64,000 nt of DNA from Larimichthys crocea. Its lineage: Eukaryota > Chordata > Actinopteri > Sciaenidae. This document shows, one piece after another, positions 46,480-60,900 of this stretch. Below the pieces are notes generated by a model. It was not told where the DNA came from. It saw nothing but the letters and a program-made list of their open reading frames with translations, and did no database searches. The number at the start of each line of letters is the position of its first letter. Positions within the stretch are counted from its first letter, which is position 1. The stretch is from the NCBI RefSeq assembly GCF_000972845.2, contig NC_040027.1:16165803-16229802 (forward strand), written 5' to 3'. The translations under genes and the position numbers were made by a program.

Positions 46480-49400
46480 GGCTGTGCCACGTGTGTAAGT
46501 GGTAAATTGAACAAAGGGAGAAAGAGATGAAGAGATTGAAAGTGCCCGGGTGAAGTGCTAAATTTGTCAGCCCACTTTTGAGCCCACTTTTCAGAAAAAA
46601 AAAAGCAGGCCTACTCGAAGGAGGGAGGGAAAAAATAGCAAATCGAAACGAACAAAAAATTTCCTTCACGGTGAACTACAATGGTACAGCTGTAAAAGTG
46701 TGTGGCTGTGATTGTCGTTCACGTGTCTGTTTGTGTGCAGCGGCTGCTGTGCTACTTAGTATTTTCCTACTGTGCATGCATACTTCACACCACCTCCTGA
46801 TTGGCTGTGATAGATATCGTGATGGAGTGATGGACACTTACTTAATTGCACCCTGCTGTCTGTTGTCTCTGTACCAGCAAGGTAGGAGGGAAAGACAAGA
46901 GCTTAGCCAGCCATAAAGGCACACATACTGTACTGAACACTGCGTGTCTTTTTGTGCAACCTAATATGCTTCCTGCTTATTTAACCACTAATTATTTACA
47001 CTGATATCACTTGGCATCTGCTGCTGGGCCTCTATGCATGTTTGTGCATGTATGTGCGTGTCCATGTAAGTGTCTGTGATTTCTAGTGCACACCAGCTCC
47101 CAGTGGCCATGTGGGTGTGTGGTGGGTAGCTCAGAGTTACATTAATAGCCAAAGGGCAGGCAGGCAGGCAGGCAGGCAGTCAGGCAGGGAGGGAGGACAT
47201 AGACAGGAAGGGGAAATACAGTTTGCTGGTCGCCCACCACTTCCTGCGTGTCTCCTACATTCGCAGCCCACGGACCATAGCTGCTTCTAAAACCAGTTTG
47301 TTTGCTTGCAGTGTGACAGAGATAAGGCAGAACCAAAGGTAAACAAGCTGACAAAAAGGGGTTGAGGAATGGCACTAACAAAGTAGTGATGGATTTGTCA
47401 CCATAGGAAGGTTATGCAAGTTGCTGGAAATGACTTGCCCACGCTGCCCTACCCTTACATTTTCTACCTGCCAAGTGTCTGAAGTAAGGCAATCAAGTGT
47501 ACAAATACAAAGATAACATCTTTGAGAAATGATGAGCTGTCTGTCTAGCCTGTCATCTGGATCCAATATCAACATTCACAGAAAAGACAATTCAACTTTG
47601 AACTAGTTTTCCTGTCAATCTGAGATTGCAGTCAACAAAGCTGACACGTATTCCTGTTTAGAGATAACAAGCAGGACTGCAGTATCAAAAAATGTCCAGC
47701 AGAGGTCCTTCTCTCATTAAGTTGTTGTTGTCAGTGTCTGTTCCACTATCTTCAAGTAGGAAAGACACTGACACAAACAGCAGTGAATAGGTGGTGAAGG
47801 TGAACCACAACAATTCAGTGTGTCCAGTATTTCAGCTCTAACAAGGCAAACGGTGAACTGATGCTGACATGACCACAGTATAAATAAAGTTTCAACTCAA
47901 CTGTGGAGGAAAAAGAGTCTTTTGAATATGATTATTCTGGACACATTTTAGACCTTTCACCCCTCTCAAGGGACTCCACACACCACCGCGCAGTCACCCG
48001 CCACTGCTGACAGTTTGGACTGGCCGATAAGAAGCCCCCTGATTTGCACACATACTGCGCTGTGTGGTAAGAGGCAAACCCCCTGCCCTTCTGGGATCCC
48101 ACATCCCCATTGAACTTTCCACCCACTCACCAAAGAATGTGGAGAGAGGGAGGGTAAGAGAGGGGGGCTGAGGGGGCTGTATGAGGCAGAGATGGGGGAA
48201 GAAAGAGAAAAAAAAGAAGTAAAAGATGAGGAAAGACTGAACGCAACAATAATTTTCAATCGCAGTAATAATAAATAGCTCTCATGATCATGCTCAGTCT
48301 TCTCATCAGACTGTTTGTGTGGTAATTAGATAATGTGAGAACAGGGACAGGAATGCAATGACAAAGCCAGCGATGACACATCATGCGGGTCCACGATTGC
48401 AAGAAGAGGCCGTTCGAAGGGGGGGACCTCATAGTTGAGGGTTTTCCAGTTCTGTCTTTTACTGAACAGGTGAGGATTGACATGGACAAGAAAGGACATG
48501 GGAACAAAGCAATGACGGACGCATAAGTGTGCACAAACTGTACATGCATACACACGCAAAAATGCACAAACCTACAGTATATAATTATCTAATGATGAGG
48601 CGTGATGTGTCAGAGTCTGAGCGCGTGTCTCTGTGTGTGTGTGTGTGTGAGAGAGAGAGATTCAAGTTTTGTTATTGTCCCAACAGTAAAAAACCTGTTT
48701 GTGCCACATGACATCATGAGCCCTCAGGTGCTTGTTTCATTTTGTTTTTACCACGGGAGTCTTGTCAACAAGTTGCTAATGCCACCCTCTATCCCTTTTC
48801 CCTTTTTTTTTCCGCCGACTTTCTCAAAGGACCTTAGCGCTGATGAAAGCAGGTGCCCTGGCACGCCTCTCATTGAATTAGGAATTCCACAGCGTAAAGT
48901 GGCAGCATTGTTGATGAAAGGTTAGAGCTGTTTCAAATTCTCCCCCTAAATGAAAAGGCCCTCTCTCCAGCGGTTGTAGAAAAAGAGGGATGACATTTTG
49001 GTTGCATCAGCTGTATATCTAAAGTGTCTGCAGCAAAATGCCAAAACGATCAAAGCCAAATAGGGAGGATAATACACACAGAGAGCACCTAGGCGCTCTT
49101 TGTTAGGTTATCTACCCACAAACCTTAGTCAGACCTCATAAAAAGTCATTACGCCCCTCAGTGATAATTCTGTGAATACCCCCCATTTAATGATAAACAT
49201 TTACATGGTGTCAGTGAAAGGAATTTATCAGGTCCTTTACATTAGGGATTAGATTCGGTGGTTGAATTAGTGTCTGTTCAAGGGCAGAATGGAGGATTGG
49301 AAACTCAGTGGGTGGAACATGAAGAGATTTCATAAGAGGAGGCAGGTGGTGGTGACACAAGACATTAAAGCTCTCTCTCTCTTTCTCCTTCTCAGTGTCT

Positions 49401-51555
49401 GCATCTGGCTCTTTCTGTCTTTTCTTCTCTTTTTCTTTGTGAGATGTCGCAGATGTGAATGGACATCTTGGCTTTGAGGCGTAAGCCTGCAGGAGATAGA
49501 AAGGAAACGGTTGTATTTTCATGGGTGTTGCAAAAGCGCAGGATCACTGACCTTCATTGTCATTGCCCTGTGTTCAGGTCAGCCGTCCATACATCACCAC
49601 GTCTCCTCAGACGTGCTATCTGCTTACCTCGCCAACCTGCCGCCCTTCTGGAAACACCAACTCTCAGTATCTTATCTGACTCATAACAGGGCTCAAGCAC
49701 TCCGTGTTTGTTGCTCTTTTCAGCCAGTGGCGCCCCGCAAAAAGGGAGTCATCAAGCCAGAGGTTCAGTCATATATAAGGATTATCAAAGGAACATGATG
49801 TCGAAAGGTAAACTTCAACTCTGCGCCCGCCCAACAGGCAGACAGGGCTGGGAGGCAGCGCAAACAGAATGGATGTATTTGCTTTTCATGTGAAAATCAA
49901 TGGGCCCAGACAGATGGCGGTTTGTTTCCTCACTATTTACTCCCCGGTTCCTTGACAAATGTCCTCGCCACCCCTCCTGGCCTGACGGTGCACAGGTAAG
50001 CAGAAAGCCATTCTTTCCCTTCCCACCCTAAATGGATGACAGATATTCCAACTCCCGCCCTTTTTCTTTCTCCTTCTAAACCCCCCAACCATTCCTCGCT
50101 GTTGACCTAGCTACGGCAAACAGTCTTGAACTCATTTTAAAAGAAAAGGTTTATTTGTTCAATAAGCTACACCATCAGATAAACATCCCAATCTTCATTT
50201 TTTTTTATTTTTTTTTATTTTATCAGAAACATTGGCCACTTAACACTTTAAAAAGCCAGCTGGAATTGTTCAGCTATCAAGAAACACAAGGCTTTTATTC
50301 ATACAATATGGTGTGGTGAGTCATATTGTGGAACAGGAGACAGACAGCAGTCTATGGTCCGTTACGGCAAAAGATAGATAGTGACAAATACGTTGATGAA
50401 TAGTTCATGCCAGTCATGCCTAGAGTGTCTGGGTGCTTAACTTGACCTGGCTCATGTGGCGTAAGAGGTCGAGGTGCTAAAAGCAGCAGACAGATGAAGG
50501 CTGCATTATCATTCTTTTCTGAACCATATAGAGGACCTGTGTGATATTCGAACAAAACAACCATGTATTCATGTACGAGCCATAACATCTCTTGTTGATC
50601 TGAGGAACGCCTACTCTGCAGCCATTTTCCCTGGACACAAATTTACACAAATTGCTTTTACTGGAATCTGTTTCAGCTGGGACTCTGTGTGTGAATATTT
50701 TTCCTGGTCTCAATCAGTACAAACTTCAGCTCTAGAGGCAGCAATGATCCTCACTGGAATGAGCCTGAGGTCTGCACTGCTGAATCTGTGTGTTTTAATA
50801 AAGCCTCGTGTGGAATCAGACTTTCCTTCTGCAGCTTAGAGAGATATTTTTAGTCAGACAGTGGCACTTCTGCACAACTACACCAAGACATCACAGAATG
50901 TAAATTTCTCTGATTTCTGAAGTTTTTTTTCTTTTTTTCTTTGACTTTTAATCCGAGCATGATTCACATTCACACGCAGACCTCTGATCACACAAAGCCG
51001 CACTTTGTAACAGGGGATGCTGCTTCCCCTTTATTTTCTCCCTATTTTGCAAGAGAAGGAGGGGTGAGAAATGTAATCGGGGGTGGGTGCGGGTGAAAGT
51101 CAGCATTCCAGCTAGACCAGAGCGGAGCAGAGGTCGTACTTGGTAGAGAGCATGGGTGGAGGTGTGGGTGTTGCGGTGGCGGTAGTGCAGGGGCGTAGCA
51201 GAGTAAAGAGCAAAGAGTTCCTGATTCCACAGCCCTGAGCTCACCACCTTTGCGCCTGCCACCAGCCCCTCCTTCTCTCCTTCACACCATCCTCTTCCTT
51301 CTCCTCCCCCTCCACCATGTCTCTCCATCTGAGGTGTTAACTCCTTGTTGGGCAGTTCCAGAACCATTGGCATCAGCGTCGGTTTTCATAGAAGCTTTGG
51401 GAAGAGGCAGGCGTGCTGCTATGAATCCTTACTGGAAGCATAGGACGTGTTTTGCCGGTAAAGACGAAATGATTCATTGCACAAATGTTTTTTATCTTTT
51501 TGCGACACCACATAATCCACCTGGCAATTAACTGTGACCTGGCAGGATGGACGTG
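46480..51555. other. Non-coding DNA with possible conserved islands
   Basis: No exon can be supported on either strand. It includes a (GGCA)n run at 47157-47190, a short GT/GA run at 48633-48660, and a repeat-poor island at about 48830-49250 of even composition. Open frames at 48602-48925, 49511-49798 and 50948-51373 have no recognisable domains. Confidence 0.4.
47157..47190. repeat. (GGCA)n microsatellite
   Basis: About eight GGCA units with one CAGT variant, followed by GGGAGGGAGG. Confidence 0.85.
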
Positions 51556-51556
51556 T

Positions 51557-51559
<3 letters not shown>

Positions 51560-51603
<44 letters not shown>
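51560..51603. repeat. (CA)n microsatellite
   Basis: An uninterrupted run of about 22 CA units, followed by ATATAGG. Confidence 0.95.
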
Positions 51604-51607
<4 letters not shown>

Positions 51608-53007
51608 GGATCAATCAGTGAGGGAAGGAACAACAGAAGATGAAACAGGGTAGACTGAGGAGGAGCTTTGGATTGGTCACGCCTGTGTTTAACCCATAAA
51701 CACTGGGTTTAGTCACTAAATCATGAATGTCGGTTATATAAGCATCAAAAACAATAGCATATTAGAGATGAATCCAGTTGTTACTGTGTCATCCCATTTA
51801 ATATCTAAGCCTTGCAAACAATAGAGCGTTATTTCAGCAAATAAAAAGACTCATTAAGCCAGATTGAAAGGTGAATATAAGAATAGCTCAAGGCAGGAAA
51901 CGATGACACACATACAATGCAGCATGTCATGGAGGATGGGTTAAGGTGAGGAGGAGGATGGGGTGGAAGCATCTTGCACAACAACACAGTACCTGGAACG
52001 GACTGGGTAGGGCTCGGAAGGTACATGCAATCACTACACACTTCTGTTTTTATATGACACACGCAAACATGTGTGTGCGTGTGTGTGTGATTGTGTGAGC
52101 GTGGCGTTACACAATACAAGTGGTAGACAGTGACATTTGAATGTGCTGACTGTCCTTTGGTAGGCAACGCTCAGGTGACGTGTATGCGGCGGAAAAAGAT
52201 GACCTTATGATAGATCAACTGTTAATACTCCCTCCTGTTCTCGCCCTGTTTACCTCTCCCTCACTCTCCAGCCCCGTCGCTGTCCTTTGTCTCGTTCTAC
52301 CCCACCCCCCACCCACGCCACCTTGTTCGCTTCTCTTACACTGTTTAATAAAATAAACATAGCTCACATGGCTACATATTGTCCTCTGGCTGCCGGAGCT
52401 ATAAAAAGATCTACTTGGCTGCATTTATTTTTTCAATGAATCTGGGCTGTGCCTCCCCTGCTTTCACTTTGCAGGATCAGGTGGTATATGATTAAGGGCG
52501 CAATTACAGTTAGGCAGCTCTTGACTTTACTCCGTAACCTCTGCTGGCATAATGTACTCTAATGTGTTTGAGTTCCATTTGAACTTCCAACTATCCTGCC
52601 ATCCCTAGTATGTCGATGAAAAATGTCCACCTTTAGAGAGCATGTGCAAGTGTAATTAGTGGAGAAAAAGTCAAGGGGTCCTAGAATGTAAAGACATAAA
52701 CCATGGCACATTTGTGTTGCGTGATAGTTAAAATGATGCATTACTTTCTATTTCTAAACTTTCCATTTATTTCATTATGCTATTTACACTTACTCTAATT
52801 TATTTTCTTTGGAAAGACAGAGAGAGAGAGAGAGAAAGAGAGAGTAGGTGGTTGATGAACTTGGTTTTCGTGCATCTGTGTGTGCTTCTGTGCTGTTGGG
52901 TTTTGCGGCGGTGCGGTCGACACACAGAAGTGAGGATGTCAATGTAAACACAGTCAGTCAGCGCAAAGGAATGTGTGAGGCACGCAAAAAGCCCTGGGGA
53001 CAAAGTC
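51604..53007. other. Non-coding DNA
   Basis: No gene is recognised. The segment 52395-52575 is repeat-poor with balanced composition and might be a conserved element. A short GA run lies at 52818-52846. Confidence 0.4.
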
Positions 53008-53490
53008 CAAAGGAGGAAGGGAGGGGGTGAAGAAAGGAAGGAGGAAAGGGGAGGAAAACAGGAACAGAGAACTAGGGTGGGTGAAACGAAAATTAGGTGA
53101 GGAAGAGTAGAAGAAGGAAATACAAGATGGTGTGAGAAGTTGAGAAAAGGAGTGGGAGAGGAAACAGATTTTGAGGGAGAAAAGAGGAGGATGTGAAAAT
53201 GCTAAAGGAGAAGACGGAAGAGGACTAACACATAGAGACAGAGACACAAGGAGGAGACAACCGCACAGCTTTTAGGGGGTGGAGAGACAAAGAAAGGAGG
53301 TATGAGGACCGTAAGTAAGACAGAGAGGGATAGAGGCCAGAAGAGTAGGAGGAAGTTGAAGGAGGGCGCAAAACAGGAGGGGGACCTCATGGAAAGATGG
53401 AAAGAGAGAGGAGGAGGAGAAGGAGGAGTGGTAAGATAGAAGACAAAAAAAATAGAGAGAGTACGAGGGAGGGTCGGTGAAGGGCAGAGG
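53008..53490 (+). repeat. Long purine-rich (GA-biased) tract
   Basis: For about 480 bases the plus strand is overwhelmingly A and G (AAGGAGGAAGGGAGG, GAGGAGGAGAAGGAGGAG and similar), with only isolated pyrimidines. It is not a clean microsatellite. The minus-strand open frames across it (Ser/Leu/Phe/Pro-rich) are a by-product of the composition. Confidence 0.8.
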
Positions 53491-56400
53491 TGGTTGTAGA
53501 TCATTCATTCAGAGTCGGGTGGCGTGAGGAAGGAAAAGCCATGAGCGACTTCAAAGGCCTTGGGGAGGCCTTGTCAGAGAGAGGGGTTAGAGTTCTGTAA
53601 TCCAAAGAGAGGTTAGAGGCATGAAACTCCGGTTCCTGGTGCTGCTGAAACTAATTTAGCCAGCGGGCCCCAGAGGCCCCCATAAGGGGCGAGGTAGTAA
53701 CCAGAGGAGCTGTGAGTGACAAAGTGCAGGGGACTGGATACTCGACTCGACTCGAACACGCACATGACAGGACAGAATACTTTAAGTAGCCTACAGTCAA
53801 GGGGTGCGGTGGAGAGTATACACAAGTATGCATTTTTTAGTCTGAATTGGGTATCCCCACTTGTAAATCCCATTTGTTCTGCAAGCATGGAGTAAGAAAC
53901 AAGGAATACGTCACTCAAAATGCATAATTATATAGTTGTCTCGCCCGACTGTAGAGCAGCAGAAGTTAAGTGACATTGGCGAATACTACCGGCCCATTTT
54001 CAGGTCAGCTAAATATGCAAGAGTAGTTTTACATGTCACTGTTTATAACACACGGACGTTTAAATTAAGTAGTATACCCAATTCTGCAGCCACCGGTACA
54101 GCCTACAGCATATACACACACAGATTTGTCTCATACAAATGCATGCATGCTCTTACTAACATAAAATGCACAGGATCATACATATTAACATAAACAGATG
54201 TTTTCCCTCTCAAAGGAAATGGGGTCTTTTGTTAATAATGCAATGTGCATGTTATCAGTTCTTTCTTGATCTACAACAAGGCCTACATATCAATAAGTAT
54301 TACGTTTGTGACTCCATGAAAAGAAGCGTCTGGGTGTGTGTTACGCCGTAGTTAGGCTTCTGTACAGGGATCGAAATGATCAAAACAGATGCCTCTCCAT
54401 CCTAACAAAGTCGAATTGACATGAGGGGGAGAAGGGAGGGGCATGTCACATTTCAGATCATCCAGTAACACAGTATTCACATTCAGGAAAAGTTGAGGTT
54501 TTATGTTCAAGCAATTATGTTTTACAATCACCCACACTGAATTCCTTCTTTGCTGACACATATGGAATTACTGTACTGGCTCCGAACCACCCGAAATGAG
54601 AGAAAACCGTAAAATACGAATAGGCTCTGTGAAAGGAGACACTCTTGTGACGAAGCTTCGGCTCCCAGTGCTAGCCTTTGAATGGACTGAACGTCAACTG
54701 CAGAGTCCAAGTCACATTGAATGAGAACATCAACAGCCACAGCCTACTTATTAAATGTACAAAAAAAAAAAAAAAGCATTTGACATCTGGCAAGAACTCA
54801 GTGAGTACTGAAATGTGTGTGGGGGTGTCGAGTGAATGCATTCATATATTCCTTTCATGTGTTTATTAATGTGCGTGCACACCTATGCGCGAGTGTGTGT
54901 GTGTGTGTGTGCATAACGGGAAGCCATGGGGAATGAGTCATCCTGTATTAATCATACAGAAATGCTTGGATCTCATTCACATCATTGCCTGACTGCCCAT
55001 ATGAAACTGACCGAACACTGTGTGTATGTAAACAGGATGGAGATTGGGCACACTGTGACCAAGACAAAAGGAGATGTAATGAGTTGACTCACAGGCGTAG
55101 TCATAGGAAAATGGGCTACATGGTGTCTTTAAGGAGGGTGGGGGGGGGAAAAAAGGATTATCAACAAGGTAGGCAGCAGAAAGGCTGTGGGTGTAAGGAG
55201 TTTTGTTGAATAAGAACACAGGAAGTACAATTAAAAGCTGCAGGTAACTGCTTAGGGCTATGTGAGATTGTAGGCGTGCCTGTATGAGCAAGTGAGAAAG
55301 AGTGTTTATATAGAGTTTCTGTGTGAAGACGTGTGTAATCATATGCGCGTGAGTGTGGGCTGCTGGCCCCTCTGCTCTGTGTGGGCTTTGGGTGTTGGTT
55401 TGATTATAGTATTTTCTGCCAGGAACTTCTGTCAGCAGATGTGTACACACAGATATGAGAAGAATAACTAATATGATCACACACGTGTGTATGTGCAGAC
55501 ACTTTCCTCCCCCCAGCTGTGATGGTGATTGCATTCTCACAGGTACAACAGGTAACTACAGACACACTCAGACATGTTCATTTAACAACACTGATAACGC
55601 TGATGTTACTTTCCAGCCACAACACAGCTTGTCCCTGTCTTTCTATAAACTACAGAAAAAGCCAAGAGCGTCATGTATCACGGCTCCTTGCTATGGTGAA
55701 TTATTTCTTATTTACGACTGTTAGATCGAATCTGAATTGCACACTGCTGTGCAAAAATCTGAAGAATCCTTGAAATGTTGTATTATGATTGCCAAAGAGG
55801 TTTCAGTGCTTAATTCCTTTAAATGCACATGTTTCTACTGAATATAAAATCTTCTTTATGGAATATGCACCCAGACTCTCGCCCAGTGTCAGCTGGGATC
55901 GGCTCCAGCCCCCTGCGACCCTAATAAGGATAAGCGGTTACGGAAAATGGATGGATTGATGAAATTGCACTTCTAGCCACAATGGAGTTAACCACATGTG
56001 TCCTCTCAAGACCTACATGTTAACTTTAGTCAGCTCCAAATGTAAATGTTTTTTTTTTTTAAGAGTTTAAATTCTCTCTCTCTGCATTTTGTGCCCAAAT
56101 ATACTGAATTAGCAACCCAGAAAAAAAATACACACACACACATGCAAAGAGAATCCAAATCCTGAAATTGAATCTTTGTCTACTTCTTTGAGAAAAATAA
56201 AATAAAAGGGAGACATTTATATTTCACAGTTTCACAGCGGCCCCTAGTTTTGCTCAATGATATGGATTCTTCTAAACAAAACAGAGTCATCTGCATATAG
56301 TGACGCAAAAATAAATCCAAGACATACATTTTTCACAACAACCAGAGACGTTTAATCTCTACCCTCTCTTTTAACCCTGTGTCATAATCTAAAACATAAT

Positions 56401-57841
56401 CTCTGGCATTGGAGATTTAAATTAAAAAGAATAAATTAAATCAAAAACCATTTGAAAGCTGAAAAGACTGATGTTTCTCAATATATCTGTCACACCGCGG
56501 TGAAATCAAGCTGGGTTTTTTGTTCTCTTTGTATAAAAGCACAGTATTGGGTTGATATGAGCAACAGTTATTTCTAAGACGAGTATAAGGGATCATTTCT
56601 CTCAGATGTGATTTCCATGAGTATGTCTCCCTACTTGTAGTCAGTAATGGTGAGAATAAAATCAATTTTGTTATTAATAAAACACCTAAATGTCAGGTTA
56701 GCAAGAAAAGCATCATTACAATGCATTGATCATTAAGATGCTGAAGGGGATGCTGGTAGAGCGACCTGTTTTGGGATGTAGAATACAATTCTAAATCTTT
56801 GATATGAAGGATATCCCATTTGCTTAAAGCAAAATCTGTTAAACATGAATTGCTACATTGCTGCACGAGAACATGCATCGTTATTGTGTGATTGACAGCT
56901 TAATGTATATTTTGACTGATAAAAATGACTTCAGCTTAAACACTACTTAGAAGAAGCGATCTAATGAATTTTACAGAGAAGTACTTCTTTGAAAGGAATC
57001 AATAGGGATACGTCGACCTCATTTTAGTGATGCACACGCAGCACAAAAGACCGGCCTGAGGTGAAAATAAGTGTTTACCTAGGGAAATAGAAATGCTAAA
57101 AAAATGATCATGGTGGTAGATAGGGCATAATGAGCATTCCCCTGGTGAAGATTAAGGTGGACATGATAGATCCCACATTCCTCTATTCTACTTTAATGGA
57201 GAGAAGTTGGCCTCTCTTTGAAAAGTGCAGCTCTGCACCCAGACACCCAAAGGTCCTGGGTGACCTAGTTAGTAAGTCCCCGTGGTGGGTTTTAGTAGTT
57301 CTTCTGACAGGCTCGCCTCACATGTAAGCTCTGTTTTTAGCTTCTTCACTTCCTATTTGACTCTCACTCTGCTGCTGCTGCTCACTTCGCTGAGTATCTC
57401 TGGCCTCTACTCCTGCATTATCTGTCCTGTTTCACCGAGCAGGTGATAGGAGTTGCATATGCAGTGATCACCGTGGCTTCATCTTACAGATTTAGCCCTT
57501 GCGTGTGTGTGGGTACATGTGTGTGGGCTCCTCATGCATAACCAGGTTTCTGCTTATGGTGAGTGTGATTCTAAGAATTGTCTATTCAGGAAGAGCATTG
57601 AGGTCACAACAGGGCAGGTGAGTGCGTATGTGTCTCTATGTGTGAGAGTCACCGGTGAGATCATCGGATGACGGCTGTGGGGGCCTGAATGTCACCGTGG
57701 GGGGGAACTGTCACGAAGAAGGAACACCACCTCTTGCAATAAAACATGACAAGTTTGTTATCCGTCTCTTCTCTCAGCTCCGTCCCTTGTTGTGTCACTG
57801 CATGATCATGAAGACAGCGTTCTCACAGAAGTCACAAAACC
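53491..57841. other. Non-coding DNA
   Basis: No exon is supported. It contains a (GT)n run at about 54893-54911 and a fragment of the GGATGGAT-tailed fish repeat at 55872-55958. The 187-codon minus-strand frame at 54977-55540 is low-complexity and not supported as a gene. Confidence 0.45.
55872..55958 (-). repeat. Fragment of teleost GGATGGAT-tailed repeat
   Basis: CCCAGTGTCAGCTGGGATCG, CAGCCCCCTGCGACC and GGAAAATGGATGGATTGATG match the end of the family seen at 19561-19762 and 35020-35365. Confidence 0.75.
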
Positions 57842-57842
<1 letters not shown>

Positions 57843-57920
<78 letters not shown>

Positions 57921-57921
57921 T
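57843..57921. repeat. (TTTC)n microsatellite
   Basis: About 20 perfect tetranucleotide units. Confidence 0.95.
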
Positions 57922-60900
57922 ACACATAAAGCAGATAGACATGTGCCGTCTCAGCACACCCTCCATGCCCTCCGGTTGGATGCGATTAACAATAGTGAGG
58001 CTGCTATAATGCTTTGATACTATTCAGTATGTTGAATAATGGTAAGGGCTCTTTCTACTCTTTCTCACACCACATGCACTTACACACACTCGCCCAAATC
58101 TACATACACGGGTGTTGTGGTCAAGATAAATTTCAGCTCCGCACAATTACCAAGGAGATCAACTAACAGACACAATTACCTGTTCTTACAAGTGCTTTAT
58201 TGCAAACACGCATGAGATAAATGAGCAAAATAAATATACTGTACTCTAATTAAAGCTTTTTTTGGTTCCACTTAATCAGCTCCTCACACCTATACGTTTT
58301 ATTTTACATACTTGCTTGATAAAGTATCCCGCATAGCTGCATAAGTATCACTGACAAATTGGCCGTGGTTTCCATCAGGGTGGAATATTATTCATGCACA
58401 AACACAATGTTTAATAAAACGAGGAGTTATTTAAATGGTCTTTAACGAATAGGCGCACTGATGTATCACCGCTACATGCAACACATTGTCTTCCATGAGA
58501 AATGCAGAGGTGAAAGTGTGAGTGGGTAGAGGCAGCTGTCATTTGTGGGATGTGATGAATGACGGATAGTGGGGGGTTCATCCCGGAGCCTGTCGTGACT
58601 CCCATCCTGACCCAAGCAATGACCAGAAGAGTGGGAGGAAGAGAGAGAAAGGAAGACAGATAAACAGAGAGCGATGGCCCGATGTGGAGGAAGGAAAAAA
58701 AGGGACGAGAGAAAAAGCGGAAAAAAAAAAAAAAATGTGGGTTGACCTGTTTTAATTTTTCTCGGCAGTGAGACGAAGGACACGGCAGGAGGGGTAGGTG
58801 GGTGTCAGAGTGGGAATGGAGCATCATCTATTTGTCATCTATCTTTCTCACTCTCATCCCGCTATCTTTTTTTTTTCCACCGTTTCCCTCTTTCCACGCC
58901 TCTGTCCTGCTGTTTCTAGCTTCTCGTGGGAGTGTAGCGAAGGCAAATAAACAGAGGAGATTGTTTATTTCTGCCAGTGGGGAATAACAGTGCATTATTA
59001 ACCTTGTATTACCTTGCCTTGGGTTACCTCAACCCACTAATTTATTACGGAGAACATAGTGTAATGATTTCTTCTACTCTGGATATGTCTGCATGACACA
59101 GTGGCTGTGTCAGAGGAGCAGAACCTCCTCCATCTCTCACAACACGCCAAACATACACTTGGAACGAATGTACACACATGTACAAACTTTCAGGGATTGT
59201 GCATGCGTAGGAACATCCACACACACACACATCACAGGGTGCTAATATATATAGACACACATATTGCACAGAAGTAGATGGGTTTCCCTACGGGCACACA
59301 GAAAAAGGCAGACTCATACATGTGCACACATAGATTATTAGCGTCCAGTGCCAGATGTGCCACCCACACATAAAGACACAAGGCCTCATCGTTTGTCCTC
59401 AACAATCACAGGAAGTTACCCTGTGTTGTTCTAATCTCCCCATGGAGGATGTGTTCCACCAAATGGGGACACTCGCCGCCATATCGGGCAAATAAATAAA
59501 GAAAAACAACCTTCATCTGTCACTGTAGTTGTTTGTAGCATCAAACGCCTTTCTTCTTCATTGTTCTTAATATAAAGAAACGTTTTCATCTGAAAAACAG
59601 TGGAGTTGCTAAGATAGAGGTGACAATGTGTTCCTGTTGTCGGATTTTTCTTTGAATGATATACTCAATGTTACAGCGACTATTATCAGAGCTGTGAATC
59701 GGTCTGGTAGTGAATTTAAAATGCCAATTATGAACAATTATGAACAAAACACAGCACTTTGTGAATGTTTATTGCAATATGCATGTTAACTTCTATGACG
59801 ATGGTACAAGCTTGCACACAAGCTCTTTATGATATTTCCTAACACATTTCTTCTTCTTCTTTTGCACCGATGATTCAACCAGAAGAGTTTCATCATTTCA
59901 GGCTGTCTAAATTGTAGAAGTGCCTAAACTGTGAGTCACCTAACATTGTCTTTAGAAAAAAAAATGAATGGGACTTCTACTTCCAGCCACGGTAGCCCAA
60001 AATAATTCCTCCTACCTCTCAACGTAACCACAAAAAAAAAAAAAAAAAAATTCTATGAAAAGATGCAATATATATATATATATCACAAAAAAAAGTCCAG
60101 GATCATTTTCAAATAGCAGTACTTTACTACTTTACAGAGCAAAATATGCATTTTTACCAGACGCAAACAATCGTTTTTCTGACTGACGCCGTCTTCCTTT
60201 GCTAAAGACACTACTGAAGCTCTGTGCAAGTTCAGTCAGGACAACTAACCTATCGCCTCATTCATTTACCTTCCTCCTCATGCCTCTCTGTCTCTCTGTT
60301 TCTTATAAATGAGCTGACTATCGCCATTCACACTTTCGGTTAAACCACAAACTCTATCAGCTAAACATGTCGTTGCTGTCAAACTGCTCTCCACTCTGCT
60401 GCTGTTAGGTGTCATTTCAGTATAAAATTGCTGCAACCCTCTTCAGCCTCTTCATCATATATCCAGTGCCCAGGCTGAGCTCAGACCCAAGATCTTCAGT
60501 ATTCCCTTTAGACACCACCAGTGTCGTGTCTAGACTCCGTCAGGGAGTTTCCTATACTAATCAATCACCAGTGATGTCACAATGGGATCTGGATCCTTTC
60601 ATTTCTTTCATTCTTTTTGCGCACACTCACTTTTTTCATTCAAAGTCTCTTCCGATGTATCATAATCTTCACAATAAATGCACTGTATTCCCTGCATGTC
60701 CAGTATAATTACATGATAGTTGTGTCCAGTCTCAGTATTTCTCAAAAGAAATAGGAAACTTTTTTTAACAAACCGTCCTCCTCCAATTTGTGTCTCTGAT
60801 TTACATTTTCCACCTCCTCATCACATCAGAGCCAAAAATGTCCCAACCAACTAACCCTGCGAGTCAAGTGTTTCTAAAAACATTAGTAAACTACCCTGCC

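Noticed and set aside
52954..53508. Ser/Leu/Phe/Pro-rich minus-strand frames
   Set aside because: They are translations of the purine-rich tract. The complementary pyrimidine strand lacks stop codons by composition.
54977..55540. Longest uninterrupted open frame among non-genic regions (187 codons, minus strand)
   Set aside because: It is low-complexity His/Thr/Ser/Leu-rich sequence with no domain, splice context or start context, and it overlaps several other chance frames.
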